Shown here in pieces: positions 28,826 to 38,037 of a stretch of DNA of 64,000 bases. Source of the DNA: Spinactinospora alkalitolerans (lineage in GTDB: Bacteria; Actinomycetota; Actinomycetes; Streptosporangiales; Streptosporangiaceae); the NCBI RefSeq assembly GCF_013408795.1, contig NZ_JACCCC010000001.1, positions 6,014,001 through 6,078,000 of the forward strand, written 5' to 3'. Below the pieces are notes generated by a model, which searched no databases, was not told the DNA's origin, and worked only from the letters and a program-made list of their open reading frames with translations. Position 1 is the stretch's first letter, and each line of letters opens with the position of its first letter. The position numbers and the translations under genes were made by a program.

Positions 28826-29243
28826 AAACGGTCCCCACCTTCCCCGTCAACCCGCCGACGGTCAGGGGGGCGGCCGCGGACCACCCGCCGCCCCTTCGCG
28901 GCCCTTCCGCCCCCCTCGTGGCGGCCCTCCGTCGACCCCCGTCAACCCCCACCGGCCTTCCATCGACGATCTGGTGACGCCTCGCGGAAATCCGGTGTAC
29001 GGGAACCGCGGCGGTCACAGCGCCGACGTGACCGGGAACGCCCGGAACCCCTGCCCCGCAAGGGATCCGGGCGCCCCGCGCGCATCCGGCGAACGCGTTC
29101 GGCGACTGCCGGTGTGCGGGGCGGCACACAAACCGGCACAGACTTGGCTAGGCTGTGGCCCGGCCTGTCTTTGGTCAAGTGCCGGCAGACACCCGGATCC
29201 TCACCGGTCCGGGCGACCAGATCGAGGGAAGGGGCGGTGTCGC

Positions 29244-30893
29244 GTGGATCGCTGCGCGCTGTTCGTAGACGCCGGTTACCTCCTGGCCGACGGTGCGATG
29301 GCTGTGCACGGAACTCGCAATCGCGACTCCGTGTCTTGGGATTACGCGGGACTCGTTCAGCTGCTCAACGAGGTGGCGCGTGACCGCACGGGGCTTCCGC
29401 TGCTGCGCTGCTACTGGTACGAGGCGACCGCCGACGGTCGCCGCGCCCAGGAGCAGGACGGCATCGCGGACATTCCCGGCATCAAGTTCCGAGCCGCGCG
29501 TATCCGTCCGGGCAGACGGGAGGGCGTCGAGAGCTATGTCCAACGGGACCTGACCACACTCGCCAGGACCGGTGTGCTGTGCGAAGCCGTGCTGGTCAGC
29601 GGCGACGAGGACATGGCGCAGGTGGTGGCCGACGTCCAGGACCTGGGCGTGCGGGTCACCGTCGTGCACATCTCGGTCGAGGGCAACTGGACCATCTCGC
29701 GCGCGCTGCGCCGCGAGTGCGACGACCTGATCGAGATCGGTGCCGGGCACCTGCGTCCCCACGTCAACCTGCTCGCCGGCGCCCCCGACCCCGCCGAGGA
29801 CACCGTGCCGGCCGCGCACGGCCCGCTCGGCAACGGGCGCTCCCGCGCCAACACCGGAGCCGTCACCCGCCAGCCCGTGACGGCGCACGCGGGCTCCACC
29901 CGGGTCGAGCCCGTGCCGTCCTCCTCCGGTATGGACACCGTGTTCGCCGGCACCGGCGCCCAGCCGGCCATGACCGGCAGCGCCATGGACCAGCTGCGCG
30001 CGATGCAGCAGAGCATCGCCCAGCAGCGCGGCGGCGACCACCTCGCGCCGCAGGGGTCGGCCGGGATGGAGCCGCGCGGCAACAGCTCCGGGCCGATCGA
30101 CACCGGCGGGTTCCCCCGGGGCAACCCCGCTCCGCCGCAGTCGCCGCCCACGGGCGCGCACCCGAGCATGGCGCCGAACCCGCCCACCGGCCCCAACCAG
30201 GTCCCCTCGGGTCCGCAGACGGGAGCGCACCCCGGCATGCACGACGCCCGGCAGCAGGGCGGCTACGGCAACACCGGGCCGGGCCAGGGCGGCGTTCCGC
30301 CGCAGCACCCCGCGCAGCAGCACCAGACGGGGGCGCACCGCAATCCGATGATGGGCGGCTCGCCCTACGACCGGGAGGCGCCACCACCATCCCGGGGCGC
30401 GCCTCCAGGGCCGGACCCCCGGTACGGGCCGAACACGGGCGAGAATCCCGGGTTTGGGGGTAACAGCGGCCCAAACCCTACTTTTGGGGCCAGTACGGAA
30501 GCTGATTCCGGCTTCAGGAGCGCTCAGCGAGCCCAGCAGGGCTCCGAGCCCGCTACTGGCCCCCGCCCCGACCACCGGGTCCAGCACGGGCCCTACACCA
30601 ACCCGACGCCCCGCCTGGGCTACGTCCAGCCGGGCCCCTCATCGATGCGGACGGCCGAGGACGCCGTCGGCGTCGCAGGCAAGGAGGGCAGTGACTTCGC
30701 GGAGTCGATAGCGCGCGACGCCCCCGTGCTGTGGCTGGAGGCCGTCCTGGCCCGCAGGCCGCGCATGCCCTCCGACCTGGAGGCACGGCTGCTGCAGGGA
30801 TCGGCGCTGCCGGTCGACTTCCTGCTGCGCGACGAGGTCCGCCACGCGCTGCGGGAAGGTTTCTGGAACGCCTTGGAGCGTGCTCGCGCCTGA
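29244..30893 (+). CDS. NYN (PIN-like) domain protein with long disordered region
   Basis: This 549-residue protein begins with an NYN/LabA-type PIN-like ribonuclease domain (about 1-165). Acidic metal-site residues are visible in CALFVDAGYLL and VLVSGDEDMAQVVADV. The middle (about 175-470) is low-complexity Pro/Gly/Gln/Asn, with repeated TGAHP-like units, and is likely disordered. A short folded C-terminal domain (about 485-549, SIARDAPVLWLEAVLARRPRMP) follows, probably a protein-binding module. RNA processing or quality control is inferred from the domain. GTG start; a TPR-like gene follows 32 bp later, probably in the same operon. Confidence 0.85.
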   Translation: MDRCALFVDAGYLLADGAMAVHGTRNRDSVSWDYAGLVQLLNEVARDRTGLPLLRCYWYEATADGRRAQEQDGIADIPGIKFRAARIRPGRREGVESYVQRDLTTLARTGVLCEAVLVSGDEDMAQVVADVQDLGVRVTVVHISVEGNWTISRALRRECDDLIEIGAGHLRPHVNLLAGAPDPAEDTVPAAHGPLGNGRSRANTGAVTRQPVTAHAGSTRVEPVPSSSGMDTVFAGTGAQPAMTGSAMDQLRAMQQSIAQQRGGDHLAPQGSAGMEPRGNSSGPIDTGGFPRGNPAPPQSPPTGAHPSMAPNPPTGPNQVPSGPQTGAHPGMHDARQQGGYGNTGPGQGGVPPQHPAQQHQTGAHRNPMMGGSPYDREAPPPSRGAPPGPDPRYGPNTGENPGFGGNSGPNPTFGASTEADSGFRSAQRAQQGSEPATGPRPDHRVQHGPYTNPTPRLGYVQPGPSSMRTAEDAVGVAGKEGSDFAESIARDAPVLWLEAVLARRPRMPSDLEARLLQGSALPVDFLLRDEVRHALREGFWNALERARA

Positions 30894-30925
30894 GTCGGTG
30901 ACGGCGAGGACGTAAGGAGGGTGCA

Positions 30926-31480
30926 GTGACCCGGGTGACAACGGCCGACCTCGACCGGTTGGAGTTCCGAGCCGTGCAGTCCGGCGATCACGACGCGGTC
31001 GCGCGCGAACTGACCGACCTGGCCAACCGGGTCGACGCCGACAGCGAGATCTCCCGCGCCGAACTCTTCGTCCGCTCCGGTGAGCAGTGGGAGATGGCGC
31101 AGGAGTTCGAGCGCGCCACGGCCATGTACCAGCGCGCGATCGACGACGGCGGCACCACCATCATCGACGCCCGAGCCCTGCAGGCCGGCGCGCTGCTGGA
31201 GCTCGACCGCATCGACGACGCCTACGCCCAGTTCGACCGGCTGCGCGCCGAGGGCGCGCGCAACCTGCCCACCTACATCCACATCGCCGAGACCCTCCAG
31301 GCCCACGACGACCTGAAGGGCGCCCACGACTGGGCGACCCTCGGCGTGCAGCGGTTCCGCCACCAGGACGTCTCGCCCTACGTGCACGACCTGCTGCTGG
31401 AGCTGCTGCGGGCCCGGTTCCGGATCCGCATGGACCTCGGTCAGCCGGAGGACGATCTGGACCGGCTCCTCGACGAGTAG
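30926..31480 (+). CDS. TPR-like hypothetical protein
   Basis: This 184-residue soluble protein consists of paired helices with tetratricopeptide-like spacing (EISRAELFVRSGEQWEMAQEFERA, ALQAGALLELDRIDDAYAQFDRL, HDDLKGAHDWATLGV). TPR proteins are scaffolds for protein contacts. GTG start with a strong AAGGAGG. It is closely linked to the NYN gene and may be its partner. Confidence 0.82.
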   Translation: MTRVTTADLDRLEFRAVQSGDHDAVARELTDLANRVDADSEISRAELFVRSGEQWEMAQEFERATAMYQRAIDDGGTTIIDARALQAGALLELDRIDDAYAQFDRLRAEGARNLPTYIHIAETLQAHDDLKGAHDWATLGVQRFRHQDVSPYVHDLLLELLRARFRIRMDLGQPEDDLDRLLDE

Positions 31481-31528
31481 GCGAGCAGGGGACGGAACCG
31501 GTTCTGCGCGAGGAAGGAGCCGGCGGCG

Positions 31529-32371
31529 ATGTACCAGGAGAGGCCGTCACGCGTGGCCGGCGCCGTGCTGTGGCGCGGCGGGGCGCCGGAGGCGGACACC
31601 GGCACCGGCACCGGCGGGGTGCGGCGCGTCCTGCCGGACGGGTGCATGGACCTGATCTGGATCGGCGGCGGACTGCTGGTCGCCGGGCCCGACACGGCCG
31701 CGCACACGGTGACCGACGCGCCCGGTGACGCCTACACCGGACTGCGGTTCGACCCGGGGCTGGGCCCGTCCGTCATCGGGACACCGGCCGCCGAACTGCG
31801 CGACCTGCGCGTCCCGCTGGCGGAGCTGTGGCCGACCGAGCAGGTGCGGATCCTCACCGAGCGGCTCGCCGAGGCGCCGGCCCCGGGGCGGGTCCTGGAG
31901 TCGATCGCGGCCGACCTGCCGCGCCACAGCGGCCTGGCCGACCCGATCGCCCCCGCGGTCCTCGCCCACCTGCGCCCGCCGCCCGGCGGCACGGCGCCGG
32001 GCAGCGGGCGCGCCGGGCCGCGGGTGCGCGCCGCGGCCGACGCGGTCGGGCTGAGCGAGCGGCAACTGCACCGGCGCTGCCTGACCGCCTTCGGGTACGG
32101 GCCGAAGACCCTGGACCGGATCCTGCGGATGAACCGGGCGCTGGACATGGCGCGCGCGGGAACGCCGCTCGCCCTGGCCGCGGCCGCGGCGGGCTACGCC
32201 GACCAGGCCCACCTCACCCGCGAGGTGCGCTCCCTGACCGGCGTCCCCCCGGGCTCGCTGGTGGGCCAGCGCGCCGGGTCCGGCGGTTCGCCCCGCCCTG
32301 GGGCACCGGAACCGGTGCCGTCGGCGCCGCGGTCGCGGCGCGGCCCGATCAGGTCCCAGCGGTTGCCGTAG
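31529..32371 (+). CDS. AraC-family transcriptional regulator
   Basis: This 280-residue product carries an N-terminal DUF6597/cupin-like sensor part (VLPDGCMDLIWIGGGLLVAGPDT) and a C-terminal AraC double HTH (GLSERQLHRRCLTAFGYGPKTLDRILRMNRAL and AAAAGYADQAHLTREVRSLTGVPP). The order fits regulators such as those next to glyoxalase-like genes. ATG with AAGGAG upstream. Its last 178 bp run antisense through the convergent VOC gene. Confidence 0.9.
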   Translation: MYQERPSRVAGAVLWRGGAPEADTGTGTGGVRRVLPDGCMDLIWIGGGLLVAGPDTAAHTVTDAPGDAYTGLRFDPGLGPSVIGTPAAELRDLRVPLAELWPTEQVRILTERLAEAPAPGRVLESIAADLPRHSGLADPIAPAVLAHLRPPPGGTAPGSGRAGPRVRAAADAVGLSERQLHRRCLTAFGYGPKTLDRILRMNRALDMARAGTPLALAAAAAGYADQAHLTREVRSLTGVPPGSLVGQRAGSGGSPRPGAPEPVPSAPRSRRGPIRSQRLP

Positions 32372-32721
32372 GGGTCCCGGAAGACGGCCACCGTTCCGTA
32401 GGGCTCGTGCCGGGGCGGCTCTTCGAACACGACCCCGGCCGCCCGCATCCGCTCGTGGTCCCGGTCGAAATCCTCGGTGTTGAGGAACCAGCCGACGCGC
32501 CCGCCGGTCTGGTCGCCGATGCGCGCCGCCTGCTCGGGGGTCGCGGCCCGCGCGAGGAGCACGGCCGTCTCCCGCGCCCCCGGCGGGCCGACCACGACCC
32601 AGCGCTTCTCGTCGCTGATGCGGGTGTCCTCGATGAGCTCGAAGCCGACGGCGTTCACGTAGAAGGCGACGGCCTCGTCGTAGTCGCGCACGACGAGGGT
32701 CACCAGTCCCAGGTGCGGCAT
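32194..32721 (-). CDS. VOC (glyoxalase/bleomycin resistance) family protein
   Basis: The N-terminal 130 residues form a VOC metalloenzyme-like domain: LGLVTLVVRDYDEAVAFYVNAVGFEL, ending VAVFRDPYGNRWDLIGPR. The C-terminal 45 or so residues are Arg/Pro-rich read-through antisense to the AraC gene; a natural stop near 32330 is absent. An ATG at 32739 would add six residues. AraC plus VOC pairs are common in actinobacteria; the regulator likely controls this gene. The substrate is unknown. Confidence 0.85.
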   Translation of the reverse strand: MPHLGLVTLVVRDYDEAVAFYVNAVGFELIEDTRISDEKRWVVVGPPGARETAVLLARAATPEQAARIGDQTGGRVGWFLNTEDFDRDHERMRAAGVVFEEPPRHEPYGTVAVFRDPYGNRWDLIGPRRDRGADGTGSGAPGRGEPPDPARWPTSEPGGTPVRERTSRVRWAWSA

Positions 32722-32755
32722 CCGACGATCATGCCGCACCTCTCCCCCGCCCCGG

Positions 32756-33178
32756 TTACCGGCCCCTGCCCGGTCCGACGGGCTGACCGGACAGCGGGGC
32801 GTAGAGGTCGACGCCGTTGCCGTCCGGATCGTTCACCACGGCGTAGCGCTGGCCCCAGAACGCGTCCCAGGGCGCCATGTGCCCCTCGTAGCCGGCCGCC
32901 GTCAGCTCGGCGTAGACGGCGTCCACCTCGGCGGGGTCGTCGCAGGCGAAGGCCAGGCCGAGGCGTCCGCCGCCGGGGGCCGGCTTCCAGTCGGGGTCGA
33001 AGGAGCGGATCGTTTCGTCGGTGTCCCAGGCCATCCGCAGCCCGCCGCCCAGCTCCGCCTCGACGTGCGGCTCGGAGTCGGCCTCAGCGGGGACGTCGAC
33101 CCCGAGGCGGCGGTAGAACGCCAGCGACCGCCCCATGTCGGCGACCGCGATACCGATGAGATTGAACCTGATTGCCAT
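32756..33178 (-). CDS. VOC family protein
   Basis: This 140-residue single-domain VOC protein has FNLIGIAVADMGRSLAFYRRLGVDVP at the start and YAVVNDPDGNGVDLYAPL at the end, with a metal-site Glu replaced by Asp-Leu-Tyr context. It could be a thiol-conjugating, antibiotic-binding or dioxygenase-like member. It lies 34 bp upstream of, and in the same direction as, the other VOC gene, suggesting joint transcription. Confidence 0.88.
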   Translation of the reverse strand: MAIRFNLIGIAVADMGRSLAFYRRLGVDVPAEADSEPHVEAELGGGLRMAWDTDETIRSFDPDWKPAPGGGRLGLAFACDDPAEVDAVYAELTAAGYEGHMAPWDAFWGQRYAVVNDPDGNGVDLYAPLSGQPVGPGRGR

Positions 33179-33241
33179 GCCGACGACGCTAGACCGCGCC
33201 CGCCGCGGCGGTCTTGAAGGAAACGGACGCGTCCCCGCCGG

Positions 33242-33883
33242 TCAGGGGGACCGGAGGAGTTCCCTGCCGAGGGCGTAGGCGCCAGGCAGGTCCGGCCCCC
33301 GGTACTCGGCGCGGGCGATCCCGGCGAGGTGGTGGTCGGCGTTGACCGCGACGGTGCGCTCCAGGTGCCGGAACAGCGGGGCGTCACTCATGGAGTCCCC
33401 GTAGGCGACGCACCGCTCCGGCCCGATGCCCTCGCGCCCGCGGACCTCGTCGACGATCCGCACTTTGTCGGCGGGGGTGAGGATGTTCTCGGGCACGACC
33501 GGTTCGGCGAACGGAGGGGGCGGGAAGCGCGACGCGACGATCTCGTCGAAGCCGAACTCCAGCAGGTGCCGGGCGTAGAAGTCCGGCGACATCGTGATCA
33601 CCAGGGACCGCTCGCCGCGGCGGCGGATGTCGGCGCAGACATCGGCGACGCCGGTGAGGAACGGGCTCGCCCGGAACGCCTCCTCGACCTGCGCCGCGGT
33701 GAGCTCCCTCCACAGGCTGTGGATCTCGCGGGCGAACCCCCGCGTGTCGATCACCCCGCCGGCGAACCGCTGCTCCAACTCGGTGAGCTCGGCGACGGTG
33801 CCGCGGACCCCGGCCACCTCAAGACTCGCCGTCGACCCGTTGAGCAGCGTGCCGTCCATGTCGAACACATGCAGAAACGTCAT
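33242..33883 (-). CDS. HAD-superfamily hydrolase (SerB-like, IB subfamily)
   Basis: This 213-residue phosphatase has motif I FDMDGTLLNGST, motif II VITMSPDFYARHLLEFGF, a Lys in TPADKVRIVDEV and motif III GDSMSDAPLF. It matches HAD-IB phosphoserine-phosphatase-like enzymes common in actinobacteria. The substrate is not evident. It diverges from the riboswitch-controlled nrd region. Confidence 0.9.
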   Translation of the reverse strand: MTFLHVFDMDGTLLNGSTASLEVAGVRGTVAELTELEQRFAGGVIDTRGFAREIHSLWRELTAAQVEEAFRASPFLTGVADVCADIRRRGERSLVITMSPDFYARHLLEFGFDEIVASRFPPPPFAEPVVPENILTPADKVRIVDEVRGREGIGPERCVAYGDSMSDAPLFRHLERTVAVNADHHLAGIARAEYRGPDLPGAYALGRELLRSP

Positions 33884-33980
33884 CGCGTCCCATTATCGCC
33901 TCCGTGAGGCACCAGCCGAACCAGCACGCCGATATCTTGAGGTTGTCGCGAGTGGTGGGCACCAGATGTAGTATCCCTTC

Positions 33981-34180
33981 CGCTGGTGGTTCACCCGGGG
34001 TGAGAGGTTCGGGTGAGGCAAGAGGGAACCCGGTGCGAATCCGGGACTGCCCCGCAGCGGTGAGCGGGAACGGAAGCCGTCTTGTGCACTGGGTGCCGCG
34101 CCATGGCGCCCGGGAAGCGACGGCCGGTAGGACGGGCCACGGGCCCGGTGCCCGCGAGTCCGAAGACCTGCCACCGGCGT
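33981..34180 (+). ncRNA. Cobalamin (B12) riboswitch upstream of nrdAB
   Basis: Conserved elements occur in order: GGTGAGGCAAGAGGGAACC, CCGGTGCGAATCCGGG, ACTGCCCCGCAGCGGTGAG, GGAA-CG and the B12 box GCGAGTCCGAAGACCTGCC near 34154. The ends pair through CGCTGGTGG and CCACCGGCG. Class I ribonucleotide reductase genes behind a B12 riboswitch are known in Streptomyces, where B12 shuts them off because a B12-dependent class II enzyme takes over. The gap from its end to the nrdA start (205 bp) holds the expression platform. Confidence 0.93.
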
Positions 34181-34385
34181 GCGCGCGCGGCGCGCACCGC
34201 AACGGGGCCTCGAGGGTGGGCCGCCGCGAACCCGGTAGATCAGCGTGGGCCGTCGCAGCCCGCCCCGTTCGTGTGCGCTCCGACCTCGAAACCCCAACCG
34301 GTTTTCGTCTACCTGGTTGGAGCCACCATGACCCTCGACACCGACGTCGCCCCCTCGGCGGCGACGCCTCCCCCCCTCGGACCCG

Positions 34386-37300
34386 ATGGACCGGGTCCGA
34401 TTGGTGGTCGGGGAGGCCTGCGCGGGGCTGGACGGCGCCTCGGCCGAGACCGTCATCGCCGAGGCGCGGCGCAACCTCTACCCGGGCATCCGCCCCGACG
34501 AACTGGAGCTCGCGCTGGTCATGGCGGCGCGCGCGTTCGTCGAGGCCGACCCCGACTACTCCTACGCCAGCGCGCGCCTGCTCCTGGACAAGCTGCGCCG
34601 CGAGGCGCTGACCTTCCTCTCCGGCGGTTTCGACGAGGCCGACCAGGCGGCCATGGCCGACCGCTACGCCGGCTACCTCGCCGACTACGTCGCCCGCGGC
34701 GTCGAGCTGGAGCAGCTCGACCCCGAGCTCGCGGCGTTCGACCTCGCCCGCCTCGGCGCCGCGCTGCGCCCCGAGCGCGACCTGGACTTCACCTTCCTCG
34801 GCCTGCAGACCCTCTACGACCGCTACTTCCTGCACAGCGGAGGCGTCCGCTACGAGCTGCCGCAGGCGTTCTTCATGCGCGTCGCCATGGGGCTGGCGCT
34901 CAAGGAGGACGACCGGGAGGCCCGCGCGATCGAGTTCTACGAGCTGCTGTCCTCGTTCGACTTCATGTGCTCCACGCCGACGCTGTTCAACTCCGGCACC
35001 CGCCGCGCCCAACTGTCGTCGTGCTTCCTCACCACCGTCGAGGACGACCTCCAGGGCATCTTCCACGGCATCGGCAACAACGCGCTGCTGTCGAAGTACT
35101 CCGGCGGCCTCGGCAACGACTGGACCCCGGTGCGCGGCATGGGCGCCCACATCAAGGGCACCAACGGCCAGAGCCAGGGCGTCGTCCCGTTCCTGAAGAT
35201 CGCCAACGACACCGCGGTGGCGGTGAACCAGTGCTTCGCGCCGGAGACATCGGTGTACACGGCCGATGGCGTCAAGGCGATCCGCGACGTGCGAATCGGC
35301 GATCTGGTCTTGGGGAAGAGCGGTCATTACCGCGAGGTAACGGAGGTTTTCGCCTACGACCAGACCGATCCGATGGTCGAAGTGGACATCAAGCATTCGA
35401 TCGAGACGCTGAAGGTGACCGCGGGGCACCCGTTCCGCGCCATTCAGGGCGTTCAACTGGAGCAGTCGAACACCCGGACCCTGGAATGGCCGGCCAACGG
35501 CAAAGTGCGGCCTGAATGGGTGGAAGCGGGTGAGCTGAGCAAGGGCGACTACGTCGGCCAGGTCATCCCGAAGGAGGTCCTACCCGTCCAAGGGTTCACC
35601 GAGGACGATGCCCGGCTCTACGGGATCCTCCTGGGGGACGGCCACCTCTCGGAGGGGGGACTCGAGTGGGGCGTCTCGGGCGACCCGGAACTGGACACTC
35701 ATCTGGTGTTCGTGCGGAACTACCTCATGGAGCACGGTATCCACTTCCGGGAGACGGGCCGGGACGAGGCCTGCCTGCAGATCCGCTGGGCATCCGGACG
35801 AGGGGTGCTGCGGGATCCCGCTACCGGCCGTGTCACCGGTGCCGGTGAGCCGACACTTCCCTTCACCCACGCGGACCTCTACGACGATGACCGCAGGAAG
35901 CGCATAGCGCGCCGGTTCTCCCATCTTCCGCATGCGCAGACGCGCGCGCTCCTCCAGGGGCTACTCGAAACGGACGGAGGAGTCTCGCGGGGAGTGGAGA
36001 TCTACTTCACGACGGCCTCCCGGCCACTCGCGGAAGGGGTGCGCTATCAGCTGCTGCGCTTGGGCATTCCGGCGGCGGGGCGGTACCGGGAACGCGAGCA
36101 GGGCCATGTCGGCACCCGATCGGACGGCACCAGGATCCCGTCCTCCAAAGCCGTGAAAGCCTTCGACATCCGGGTCCCTGCGGTCTCCGGGGTTGCCGAG
36201 CTGCTGGGATGCCGTCCTCTCACCAAGTCGAACCGGATCGAACACGAGGGGATGGTCTTCTCCCGGGTCCGCGACGTGAACGCCGCGGACACCGCTCCCT
36301 CGGTTTTCGACCTCAAGGTCGAGGGAGACGAGTCGTACATGACGGCCGCCGGTCTCGTACACAACGGCGGAAAACGCAAGGGCGCGGTGTGCGCTTACCT
36401 GGAGACGTGGCACATCGACATCGAGGAGTTCCTCGACCTGCGCAAGAACACCGGTGACGACCGGCGGCGCACGCATGACATGAACACGGCGAACTGGGTG
36501 CCGGACCTGTTCCTGCAGCGGGTCGAGGCCGACGGCGAGTGGACGCTGTTCTCCCCGGACGAGGTGCCCGACCTGCACGACCTCTACGGCGCGGAGTTCG
36601 CCGAGCGCTACGAGGCCTACGAGCGGGCCGCCGACGCCGGCGGGATCACGGTGCACCGCCGGGTGCGCGCGGTCGAGTTGTGGCGGCGCATGCTCACCAT
36701 GCTGTTCGAGACCGGCCACCCGTGGATCACCTTCAAGGACCCGTGCAACCTGCGCTCGCCGCAGCAGCACGCCGGCGTCGTGCACTCCTCCAACCTGTGC
36801 ACCGAGATCACGCTGAACACCGGCGCCGATGAGGTGGCGGTCTGCAACCTGGGTTCGGTGAACCTGGCCAACCACGTGGGCCCGGACGGTCTGGACGCCG
36901 AGCGGCTGCGCCGGACCGTGCGCACGGCGGTGCGGATGCTCGACAACGTCATCGACGTGAACTTCTACACGGTCCCCGAGGCCGAGCGGGCGAACCTGCG
37001 GCACCGCCCGGTGGGCCTGGGGCTCATGGGCTTCCAGGACGCGCTGTTCGCGCTGCGCGTTCCGCCGGCCTCGCAGGCGGCGGTGGAGTTCGCCGACGAG
37101 AGCATGGAGCTGATCAGCCACCACGCGATCGCGGCCTCGGCCGACCTGGCCGCCGAGCGCGGCGCCTACCCCAGCTTCGACGGTTCGCTGTGGAGCCGGG
37201 GCGTGCTGCCGATCGACTCGCTGCGGCTGCTCGACGAGGCCCGCGGCGGCGCGCTCGACGTGGACCGCACCGAGCGCCTGGACTGGGAGGCGCTGCGGGA

Positions 37301-37943
37301 GCGGGTGCGCACCGTGGGGATGCGCAACTCCAACGTCATGGCGATCGCGCCGACCGCGACCATCGCCAACATCACCGGCGTGGGCCAGTCGATCGAGCCG
37401 GTCTTTCGCAACCTGTACGTGAAGTCGAACATGTCCGGCGACTTCACCGTGGTCAACCCGTACCTGGTCCGCGACCTCAAGGCGCGCGGACTGTGGGACG
37501 CGGAGATGGTGGCGGCGATGAAGTACCACGACGGCGGCCTCGGCGCGATCGAGCGCGTCCCGGCCGACCTCAAGGAGCTCTACGCCACCGCGTTCGAGAT
37601 CGACCCGGCCTGGCTGGTCGACGCCGCCGCGCGTCGGCAGAAGTGGATCGACCAGGCGCAGTCGCTGAACCTCTACGTGGCGGCGCCCAGCGGGCGCAAG
37701 CTCGACGAGCTGTACCGCCGCGCCTGGCGCAAGGGGCTCAAGACCACCTACTACCTGCGTTCGCAGAGCGCCACGCACGTGGAGAAGAGCACGCTCCGGG
37801 GCACCGACGGCAGGCTCAACGCGGTCGCGGTCGCTCCGGCGGCGCCGAGCCCGGCGCCGAGCCCGAGCCCGGTCCCGGTGGCCGACCCCGATCCCGGGGC
37901 GGTCTGCTCCGTCGAGGACCCCGACTGCGAAGCGTGCCAGTAG
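34386..37943 (+). CDS. nrdA: Class I ribonucleotide reductase large subunit, containing an intein
   Basis: The 1185-residue precursor reduces NDPs to dNDPs with NrdB once its 378-residue intein is removed (mature about 807). The extein closely resembles the chlamydial class Ic NrdA. Active-site cysteines lie in [20 protein letters not shown] (with the N-x-C-x-E catalytic trio) and [16 protein letters not shown] is the C-terminal redox pair. N-terminal ATP-cones are missing: the protein begins at the degenerate third cone-like region of the chlamydial enzyme. The start is uncertain. ATG 34386 lacks a ribosome site; ATG 34328, behind TTGGAGCC, is one base out of frame, and losing one C from the 7-C run near 34370 would join them. 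A B12 riboswitch controls the operon. Confidence 0.93.
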   Translation: MDRVRLVVGEACAGLDGASAETVIAEARRNLYPGIRPDELELALVMAARAFVEADPDYSYASARLLLDKLRREALTFLSGGFDEADQAAMADRYAGYLADYVARGVELEQLDPELAAFDLARLGAALRPERDLDFTFLGLQTLYDRYFLHSGGVRYELPQAFFMRVAMGLALKEDDREARAIEFYELLSSFDFMCSTPTLFNSGTRRAQLSSCFLTTVEDDLQGIFHGIGNNALLSKYSGGLGNDWTPVRGMGAHIKGTNGQSQGVVPFLKIANDTAVAVNQCFAPETSVYTADGVKAIRDVRIGDLVLGKSGHYREVTEVFAYDQTDPMVEVDIKHSIETLKVTAGHPFRAIQGVQLEQSNTRTLEWPANGKVRPEWVEAGELSKGDYVGQVIPKEVLPVQGFTEDDARLYGILLGDGHLSEGGLEWGVSGDPELDTHLVFVRNYLMEHGIHFRETGRDEACLQIRWASGRGVLRDPATGRVTGAGEPTLPFTHADLYDDDRRKRIARRFSHLPHAQTRALLQGLLETDGGVSRGVEIYFTTASRPLAEGVRYQLLRLGIPAAGRYREREQGHVGTRSDGTRIPSSKAVKAFDIRVPAVSGVAELLGCRPLTKSNRIEHEGMVFSRVRDVNAADTAPSVFDLKVEGDESYMTAAGLVHNGGKRKGAVCAYLETWHIDIEEFLDLRKNTGDDRRRTHDMNTANWVPDLFLQRVEADGEWTLFSPDEVPDLHDLYGAEFAERYEAYERAADAGGITVHRRVRAVELWRRMLTMLFETGHPWITFKDPCNLRSPQQHAGVVHSSNLCTEITLNTGADEVAVCNLGSVNLANHVGPDGLDAERLRRTVRTAVRMLDNVIDVNFYTVPEAERANLRHRPVGLGLMGFQDALFALRVPPASQAAVEFADESMELISHHAIAASADLAAERGAYPSFDGSLWSRGVLPIDSLRLLDEARGGALDVDRTERLDWEALRERVRTVGMRNSNVMAIAPTATIANITGVGQSIEPVFRNLYVKSNMSGDFTVVNPYLVRDLKARGLWDAEMVAAMKYHDGGLGAIERVPADLKELYATAFEIDPAWLVDAAARRQKWIDQAQSLNLYVAAPSGRKLDELYRRAWRKGLKTTYYLRSQSATHVEKSTLRGTDGRLNAVAVAPAAPSPAPSPSPVPVADPDPGAVCSVEDPDCEACQ
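35232..36365 (+). other. Intein with LAGLIDADG homing endonuclease inside NrdA
   Basis: A 378-residue insertion splits the conserved NrdA segment AVNQ/GGKRKG. It begins with Cys ([17 protein letters not shown], block A), has block B TVTAGHPF-like [19 protein letters not shown] motifs LYGILLGDG and [10 protein letters not shown], block [15 protein letters not shown] and ends LVHN with the penultimate His and terminal Asn. The residue after Asn is Gly, not Cys, Ser or Thr, so standard trans-esterification lacks its +1 nucleophile. Codon use is slightly less GC-biased than the host gene, consistent with transfer. Confidence 0.92.
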
Positions 37944-37960
37944 CCGCGCGCCGACGTTTC

Positions 37961-37996
37961 GCGGGCGCGGGCGCCGCTGCCGCCGCCCGCGCCCGC
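37961..37996. repeat. Perfect 13-bp inverted repeat between nrdA and nrdB
   Basis: GCGGGCGCGGGCG and CGCCCGCGCCCGC flank a 10-nt loop, 18 bp after the nrdA stop and 42 bp before nrdB. It could reduce read-through, or shield the nrdA transcript from 3' decay, so as to set the subunit ratio. Confidence 0.7.
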
Positions 37997-38037
37997 GTCC
38001 CCTGCCCCACTCACCCCCGTCCCGGGAGACGACCACG

